Source: Saturnia japonica (Eukaryota > Arthropoda > Insecta > Lepidoptera > Saturniidae). From it: DNA of 64,000 nt. The stretch's first letter is position 1. The number at the start of each line of letters is the position of its first letter. The notes below the pieces were generated by a model. That model was not told the origin of the DNA. It saw only the letters and a program-made list of their open reading frames with translations, and ran no database searches. Below, piece by piece: positions 57,966 to 64,000 of the stretch. The stretch spans positions 8,928,001 through 8,992,000 of the forward strand of contig CM065322.1 in the NCBI GenBank assembly GCA_033032175.1, read 5' to 3'. The translations under genes and the position numbers were made by a program.

Positions 57966-58035
57966 TTATTTGGGGGTGCTCAATAGAATACCGCCCCGGG
58001 TGCCAATCCATGCTACGCCGCCACTGATTAAGACA
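57966..58035 (-). repeat. hAT terminal fragment, second copy
   Basis: On the minus strand CAGTGGCGGCGTAGCATGG then TTGGCACCCGGGGCGG matches the end of the hAT element at 60573 (AGTGGCGTAGCTAGCATAGG then TGGCACCCGGGGCGG). Confidence 0.6.
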
Positions 58036-58635
58036 GTGTGTAGAGACAAATGAAACTGCCGAGTGCTGTTATCAGGGACTCCTCTCCAGCGACTCCTCTG
58101 TCCAGCATTAGAGATAAATTGTAAAAAAAAACTCATAAACATTATCATGGATTATTGTTCTGTGAATATAATAATGGGTGGTATTTTTTGTAATCGGGAC
58201 AATAAAAAAACCCTTTGTACTCTTCTTTTTCATTTGTGCGCAATGATATTTTACAAGTGGATATAGCATTGACGCGCAATTACCTTCAGTTCACTTTCGA
58301 CTTGATACCGGCATGAGCGAGAAGATACTTTTATCTTTTTTTGACAAAAGATTTTCCGCCTTTACGCTGTAATTTCGTATCTCTTTTGTTTCAACACGCT
58401 AATAAACAAAATTTCTAACGGTTTCAAACTGCTTTTAGTGAGAGTATAACGCGTCCATTTAAAAAAAGTGTGACTTCTTGTGTGAAAATTTTTTGTAAGA
58501 AAAAACTATGTTTTTTTTATAATTTCGGAATTAACCCTTTATGATGTGAGTAAAAATCAACTGGACGTTTTAAAATGAAATGAATAACTGATAGATGCTC
58601 GATGTTAGGCGCTTTGTGCATCAAGTTGGTTTTTT
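58036..58635. other. AT-rich intergenic DNA
   Basis: No supported feature. Confidence 0.35.
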
Positions 58636-58639
58636 TTTT

Positions 58640-58768
58640 CAACCATATTTGATATCACAATCTTTCTCATTCTGCCGCAGCGTAAATCCTTTAGATGTGT
58701 GTTTGTCTCTTTTTAGTTTCATCGCGTTTCAAATCACAACGACACTAAAAGAATTTTTCATCTCAATT
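58640..58768 (-). repeat. MITE family GAAGTGAAAC, partial copy D
   Basis: On the minus strand TTCTTTTAGTGTCGTTGTGA, then GAAACGCGATGAAAC and AAAAGAGACAAACACACAT parallel the left part of copies A-C. Confidence 0.55.
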
Positions 58769-59052
58769 ATAATATAGTTGTTGTCACTGGACACTGTGAC
58801 ATTTACGTTTCAATACATGCTTGACACTGATTTGTTCTCATATCCTACATAATATATTTAACATTTATATTTTAATGACTTGTAGAATCAAAAATTAAGG
58901 ATGAACGATATTGGAAGAGTTTTTGGAAGGATCTTGAAGTGACATGTTGTGGTTTTTATTTTTTAGGTTTTCTGACCCTGTAATGTAATATTTAAAAAGT
59001 TTGGATATACTACAACTATCTTACATCTCGTCTGACTTGGCCTTTCCTAATA

Positions 59053-60060
59053 TATGACTTTAGTAAAACTCTTCTGGCAAAGATAGATGCAAAGGTCATA
59101 AAGATGTTGAGGTAATGGCTTGGACTGGCACATTCGGCTGACCCCTCAACTTTATTTAGGAATCGTAATAGTTTTGGGATGAAATTAAAGGGGCCATGAG
59201 AACTCTATAAACACCTTAGAGTCACCAAAATGTATGTCTTGGGGAAATCCCATGATGAAATAATTACATCTCTCCCAAAAGGCAAATGTGCCACAGAACT
59301 AGAGTCAAGACTTCAATTCCATAAACAATTTATGACAGATTCATAGGTTGATAGACTCGGGTTGGATTTGAGAAAGAAAAAGGATGACCGAGACACAATA
59401 ATAGTATATTACCCGAGCCGAAGGCGGGGGTGACAATCGCGGGTGGGGATGTCCTACTTTTCTCCCTAGATGCGTTTACAATTGTTCTTCTCCTCCGGGA
59501 TGAAAAGTATATATATTAACTATAAATTAAGTATAAATATAACAATTTAAAATCCCAGAGGATGTGAGTGTTTCGTCATCCAGATCGGACATATTTCTTT
59601 ATTATGGAGAAATCAAGCGTATAATACTTGTAGAGCTTACTGTACCGTAGGAAACTAGTATACCTAAAGACTATACGCAATAAAAATGAATAAATATTAC
59701 GAACTATGTTATGAACTAACCAAGAACGGCTATGCGGTTAACTTGTATGCGGTGGAAGTGGGAGGGAGAGGTATTACAGCGAATTCTCTCTATAACTTGC
59801 TAAAAGACTTGCCTTTTGAGAACTGCAGTAAGTTCTATTTTAGAACGGGTATCTAAAGCAGCATTAACAGACTCTTACCAAATATGGCTTGGTAGGGAGG
59901 GTATCGCGGGCAGTCAAGGTGAGCGCTGATGTGCATCATAAGGGGTCCCCTTAAATCTTCACCTGGGTCGCAAGTCCCGGGGGCTGCTTGTGTTCCTTCT
60001 GTTTGCCACACGAAGAACCCGGCACCCGCACGGTGTATCCATGGAATGCTAAGATGTTTG
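59053..60060 (+). pseudogene. LINE-like retroelement C-terminal region, decayed
   Basis: From 59053 one frame, with three stops, reads DFSKTLLAKIDAKVIKMLR, WLGLAHSADPSTLFRNRN, MYVLGKSHDEIITSLPKGK and QFHKQFMTDS. After about 59420 other frames continue with a LVELTVP-ETSIPKDYTQ-like stretch, then YELTKNGYAVNLYAVEVGGR, GITANSLYNLLKDL, and finally RVSKAALTDSYQIWLGREGI. The segment order is that of the post-RT region of an insect retroelement pol protein. The clade is not settled. Confidence 0.55.
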
Positions 60061-60186
60061 TTTCTGTAATATTGGTGGCATTTTGCGTGATATAGTTTGG
60101 TTGTTGTGCATAAGTGAAGTGAATTATAAAATAATGTAAAGTGGAAAACATGCATTTTGAGATGTCACAAAATCTCCCTAAATAGT

Positions 60187-60215
60187 TCTGACAAGAGAGC
60201 CACCAACTTGTCAGA
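60187..60215. repeat. Stem-loop shared with 34552-34582
   Basis: TCTGACAAG / CTTGTCAGA, 9-bp arms and an 11-base loop, followed by CCCACTTTG as at the other site. Confidence 0.55.
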
Positions 60216-60330
60216 GACCCCACTTTGGGGGTTCAAGAAAATGAATGAAGGCTTTCGACAGTGGCAAGTGTTTTTTCGCGGAGCCATAACAAGAAAAAGA
60301 AGAACGTTATGGGAGAGTGTGATAACTAGA

Positions 60331-60566
60331 GGTGGGTGATTATGAATGATTTACATAATTGAGATATTCGATTATGAATAATTTAAATAATAAAGATACT
60401 TCGATTTAGACTGATAATTCATAATTGAATTACGAATATGAATAATCATTCATAATAGTGCCTTTGATGTAATATCCAGAGGTGACAAGAGTGGAGAGCA
60501 TTAAAAAAAGGGGCGTTCGGTCGTTTAATAACCTGGGTAATTCGATAAAACTACCCACCTCTACTA
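60331..60566. mobile_element. Pal-AT repeat family, copy 3
   Basis: Bounded by AGAGGTGGGTGATTATGAAT on the left and ACTACCCACCTCTACT on the right, with ATTATGAATAATTTAA and GAATAATCATTCATAAT near-palindromes in its left part. The right part is different, so the copy may be chimeric. Confidence 0.5.
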
Positions 60567-60568
60567 AG

Positions 60569-62151
60569 TGGCGTAGCTAGCATAGGTGGCACCCGGGGCG
60601 GATTTTATAGGTGTCACCCCAAAACTCAATCGAAACTGTTAAAATAAAAAAAGTTATAATCATTTACGTTTTATTAAAATACGAGTACCTATTACAAATA
60701 TTTGAATATTATGTGAAACAAATTACTTTGTTAAAAATTAAAATTTCTTCCTTCTAGCTTTGACACTAGCGAACTCCGAAATCACGTCTTCAAAATTTAT
60801 ATTTTGTGTTGCTTCATGTTTTATCGTTAAAATACCAAGATTGTTTAATCTGGTTTCAGTCATTGTAGACCGCAAGTAATTTTTAATTAATTTTAATTTG
60901 CTGAAACTTCTCTCACATGAAGCAACTGATGCACATATTGTTATAAATAACTTTAGTGCGACCGTTAAATTCGGAAGAGATTCTGTAAAATCCCATTCCA
61001 CAATAAATTTCAAAAAGTCCAGTGTCACCCAATGAAATGTCTTCTCAATATTGGTATTTCTAAAAGGTATTCTGTTTCAGATACTTCATCGTAAAGGTTA
61101 GTAAATTTTGATATAGCAAATTTTAACTGTTCAGTGTTTGCCGAAAGCAAGGTCTTTGCCTGCACAACCTCAAACAATGAAGCTACGTCTTTAATGGACT
61201 TTACTCTCGTTTCGAGTTCGATATTGAATCTGTCAAGACATTCTAACATGTCCTTTTGCAGTTCCATTCTAAGTGTAAGTCCAGCATCGGTGGACGATGC
61301 TAACTCACCGGGCATGCATTTTTTGCGACGAATTCGTCGGTCCATCGCAAAGTTGTATTTTTCCGATTTTTGTAAAGCAAAATCTATTGCCACTTCTGCT
61401 AGATGCAACCGTTTCTCTCCAATGAATAGACGAAGTGCTTCTGGTTTTATGATTATTTCATCAACACTTAAACCTTTACTTTGTAATGCAATCTGAGCAT
61501 TGTTCACACCCTTAGCACATCATTTCAAAAGAAAAAAAAACAAAGAAATGTGATATTGCACACAGCAGGCATAAGATTTTGTGCAGCACCTCTAGTTTCT
61601 AAATTTACGTCTTGGTCACATAGTTCCCCAATTGCAGATATTATCCCATCAAAATTTTCAGCCAATACTTTTACTGCACCATAATGAGCACTCCAGCGCG
61701 TTGTCGAAAGTCTTTTAACAGATGCTTTGCTGTGATTGAGGAGCACTTCCCAACGGCTTGTGGAAGTTGAAAAAAAGTTAAATATTGTTTCCACTGCTCC
61801 GAAAAATGTCTAAGCCATCGTTTTCAAGCTTCTTTAGTATTTCAGCGCTTAAATCAGCTGTTTTTTCCCATGTAAAGGAAAGAATCCTAAGAATACTTCT
61901 TTGACTTCTACTTTTCTATTATTAATTTTTACATAACGAATCACTTCAGACATTTGATCGACATGTGAAACGTCAGGTGTGCTATCAAACATGATTCCGA
62001 AATATTTGGCCGATTTAATTTCGTTGACAAGCTGACATTTTACATGATTAGCTGAGTCGTATAATATCAAAAACGGCGTTCTCCATTTTAGTAACATTTG
62101 AAATAAACAGGAAAATTGTTTTTTTAATTCTTTAGGCGAAATTTGGAACAT
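60569..62151 (-). mobile_element. hAT-type DNA transposon remnant
   Basis: The 3' end lies at about 60569-60620 (AGTGGCGTAGCTAGCATAGG, TGGCACCCGGGGCGG). The coding relic follows on the minus strand. The 5' end is not seen, because sequence resembling the family stops at 62151. Confidence 0.65.
60738..62151 (-). pseudogene. hAT transposase (ZMYM1-like), deleted and frameshifted
   Basis: Four minus-strand frames join in the usual order. The first (62151-61849) has EIKSAKYFGIMFDSTPDVSH, DQMSEVIRYVKI and VFLGFFPLHGK, containing the first catalytic Asp region. The next (61794-61525) has FSTSTSRWEVLL and RLSTTRWSAHYGAVK. The third (61507-61025) is an alpha-helical segment with DFALQKSEKYNFAMDRR. 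The last (61028-60738) has the C-terminal dimerisation block VASCERSFSKLKLIKNYLRS and LNNLGILTIKHE. An A-run shift after LHGK, an internal deletion before ETIFNFF and further shifts break it. The middle core and the N-terminal zinc finger are missing. Confidence 0.85.
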
Positions 62152-62250
62152 TTTTTTTTAATTATACTTCATAGCTATTATCTTCAATAATTTAAAGGAA
62201 TTAAAATAGATGTATGGAGAAAATACATTAAGAAATCTTAAAAAAACCAA
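62152..62250. other. AT-rich spacer
   Basis: T/A-rich junction between the hAT relic and the triple repeat. Confidence 0.4.
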
Positions 62251-62252
62251 TG

Positions 62253-62326
62253 GAGACTGCCGACTTTGTTAGGCACTTTTGGAGACTGCCGAGTCTGATA
62301 GTAACTGTGTTGGAGATTGCCGTTTT
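62253..62326 (+). repeat. Triple 12-bp repeat TGGAGACTGCCG
   Basis: TGGAGACTGCCGA occurs at about 62254 and 62281, and TGGAGATTGCCG at 62310, with 26-29 base spacing. Short spaced repeats like this near an element end are typical transposase-binding sites, but no terminal repeat could be matched. Confidence 0.6.
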
Positions 62327-62769
62327 TGACACAATCAACGCCATCTTTAAATCATACAAAAAGTGAGCATGTAATCTTGATACTGTATGGCAGATTCAGG
62401 TAGGTTTAGGAATATAAAGCAATCGCAAGAAATAGTACACAAATTGTTATATTGAACCTTGAAAATATCCTGAAATTTTTATACTTCACATTACTACATT
62501 AGGGTACGTTATTTTATTATATTATATTTTATTGATTATATTTGATGATTACACATAATATCCATAGCATTTAGGAAGTAAAAATAAAAGTACATTTTTA
62601 AATATATAAGAATTTTTATAAAAAATCAGTACTTAATCATCACAATAAAAACTAAATTATATTCGCAAAACAGGCTCCTCATTCTGACATAGACATAAGA
62701 CCTCATCTACATGTCCATGCGTTTCATTAGATCCTGTAGATTCATCTTCTGTATTTGTAGACGCTGTTA
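62327..62769. other. AT-rich DNA 3' of the DUF7869-like frame
   Basis: No supported gene. It may be the 3' untranslated or subterminal part of an element carrying the adjacent frame. Confidence 0.35.
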
Positions 62770-63999
62770 TTAAAGATTTGTAGAACACCAATTCCTTATC
62801 TTCGGTCCAGTTTTCTCCGTAATGTTTACTAATAATTTCTTGACGTCTAATATCTTATTTGTGTTCACGTGCCCAGACGAACTTACTTCGCCAACCCTCA
62901 TCGTATAAAAGGTTTTTGTTTTTTTTGTTATCGCTCTATATATTCCTTCACTTACTTTATAAAACAAATCGCCCTTTACTACCACATTATCTTTGCTCTT
63001 CGTTCTTTTGATAAAAAATCTTTTACATTTTTGAAATTGTAAATGCCAGTGACCGACATCTTTGACAAAAGTTTTCGTAGCGTTTCTCCAATCATAAACT
63101 TTAAAGTCAACTCCTAATTTAATAACAGTACTGTAATTTTTTATTATGTTCAAGTATTCTTCTGGATTTTTGATTATTTCTCGTTTTCGTATATCTTTTT
63201 CTATCATTCCAAATACTCGATCCGGCGGTATAAATGAGTGTCCTACTACAGGGAACATTTGAACATTTTTTATGGTGTCTGGGGCATTGTTTGTCAGCCA
63301 CTTAGCTAACATTGTCATCATGGACGTATTTTTATTTTGTCCACCGCATCCATCCGCGATCAACCGTACCGTTTTCATCCCACAAAAATCTGTTGAACAA
63401 AGTCGGTGGAATACAGCTGAGGCAATTTCATTTGAGCCCTTCGCAAAAGTATCTTCAGTCCAGCAATAAGCAAATACATTTTCTTGTGAAAGTTTGGTTT
63501 TAGAATTGCCTTGAACAATGGTGCAATTATAAAGGTATAACTGTCTAGAATAATATGTGCTTTGATCAGGCAGTTTAGGCATAGGGCAATTTTTTTGACA
63601 ATCAAAACAAAATGTCATCATATCATCTTTTTCTTCGCGAACCAAATCAAAAAATGCTTTTACTCGCAATTTATGCACTCTTCTTTCTATCATTATATTA
63701 TTTCGTTTCGATGTATCTTTCTCTACTTTCAATAATTCATCATACTGCAAACAAGTTGAACAGACATCCGTTCGTGGCGAGCCAAATCCCAAATTAAAAT
63801 GCGTATTAAATATCTTTCTGAAATATGCCTTTTTCACTTTTAAATGACTCTCTGCTGGAGCGTTATACATACGCCACATCTTATTAATGTTAAGGTCAGC
63901 TGCTAGATAAAATCTTTTTGTTTTACCCCGACAATAATGAGGCTCATCGCAATTGAAACTACCGATAAACGTCTTTACAGCAGCAAGTTTTTCTCTGAA
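62770..63999 (-). CDS. DUF7869-like protein, possible transposase, 5' end off the window
   Basis: The frame is open from the stop at 62770 to the right edge, about 410 codons, and continues upstream of the internal ATG at 63879. The N-terminal part has FNCDEPHYCRGKTKR, YLAADLNINKMWRMYN and a Cys pair in DVCSTCLQYDELLK. The middle has a CFDCQKNCPMPKLP block. The C-terminal half has VRLIADGCGGQNKNTSMM and then VVGHSFIPPDRVFGMIEKDI, two acidic motifs with the spacing style of an RNase H-like fold. The family is multi-copy in many insects, and its biochemical role has not been shown to my knowledge. A DDE-type transposase is an inference. There are no stops or shifts, unlike neighbouring relics. 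Confidence 0.7.
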   Translation of the reverse strand, partial: FREKLAAVKTFIGSFNCDEPHYCRGKTKRFYLAADLNINKMWRMYNAPAESHLKVKKAYFRKIFNTHFNLGFGSPRTDVCSTCLQYDELLKVEKDTSKRNNIMIERRVHKLRVKAFFDLVREEKDDMMTFCFDCQKNCPMPKLPDQSTYYSRQLYLYNCTIVQGNSKTKLSQENVFAYCWTEDTFAKGSNEIASAVFHRLCSTDFCGMKTVRLIADGCGGQNKNTSMMTMLAKWLTNNAPDTIKNVQMFPVVGHSFIPPDRVFGMIEKDIRKREIIKNPEEYLNIIKNYSTVIKLGVDFKVYDWRNATKTFVKDVGHWHLQFQKCKRFFIKRTKSKDNVVVKGDLFYKVSEGIYRAITKKTKTFYTMRVGEVSSSGHVNTNKILDVKKLLVNITEKTGPKIRNWCSTNL

Positions 64000-64000
64000 T

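Noticed and set aside
61134..61496. 120-codon plus-strand frame
   Set aside because: It is the antisense shadow of the hAT transposase segment.

Overview
This is AT-rich nuclear DNA from an insect, almost certainly a moth or butterfly. It has short spliced genes separated by tens of kilobases of transposon debris. The repeats are of kinds common in Lepidoptera: tRNA-headed SINEs, RTE-like and other non-LTR fragments, Helitron-like ends, Tc1/mariner copies, and MITEs with gene-free interiors. No bacterial, phage or CRISPR signal is present. Two host genes can be supported. The first (25641-27339, minus strand) is a two-exon CHK/EcKinase-like small-molecule kinase of about 403 residues. The second (52144-56506, plus strand) is a five-exon gustatory receptor of the insect carbon-dioxide receptor lineage (Gr63a type). 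Its exon 4 carries one surplus base that shifts the frame shortly before the last membrane segment. A third long open frame (62770 to the right edge, minus strand) is a DUF7869-like protein with its 5' end outside the window. It resembles proteins that recur in insect genomes and may be a transposase. Layout. 1-19 kb: a solo LTR at 745-1206, then repeats, small MITEs, a Helitron-like relic, a non-LTR 3' end inside a Helitron-like repeat, an 821-bp retroposon with 13-bp target duplications, and a second non-LTR 3' end. 19.6-21.3 kb: a complete Tc1-like element with 28-bp terminal repeats, a DD34E transposase and one in-frame stop. 21.3-25.4 kb: several MITEs, including a 44-bp foldback flanked by 8-bp direct repeats, and one MITE lying inside a Helitron-like repeat. 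25.6-27.3 kb: the kinase gene. 27.5-29.2 kb: an AT-rich palindromic repeat family with a decayed DD41D (rosa-type) mariner beside it. 29-52 kb: mostly AT-rich intergenic DNA with repeat pairs, a degenerate 78-bp tandem array, a TA microsatellite, SINEs, two RT-derived relics, and a 45-bp minisatellite next to a second copy of the retroposon with a 64-base poly(T) tract. 52.1-56.5 kb: the receptor gene, whose introns hold two copies of one SINE family and a LINE relic. 56.6-64 kb: repeats, a non-LTR relic, a deleted hAT transposase pseudogene, a triple 12-bp repeat, and the DUF7869-like frame. The genes do not form a pathway. The kinase and the receptor are independent host genes, and the rest records successive transposon insertions. 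Coordinates of exons, the Tc1 and mariner ends, the solo LTR and the retroposon target duplications were read base by base. Boundaries of diffuse repeats are approximate.
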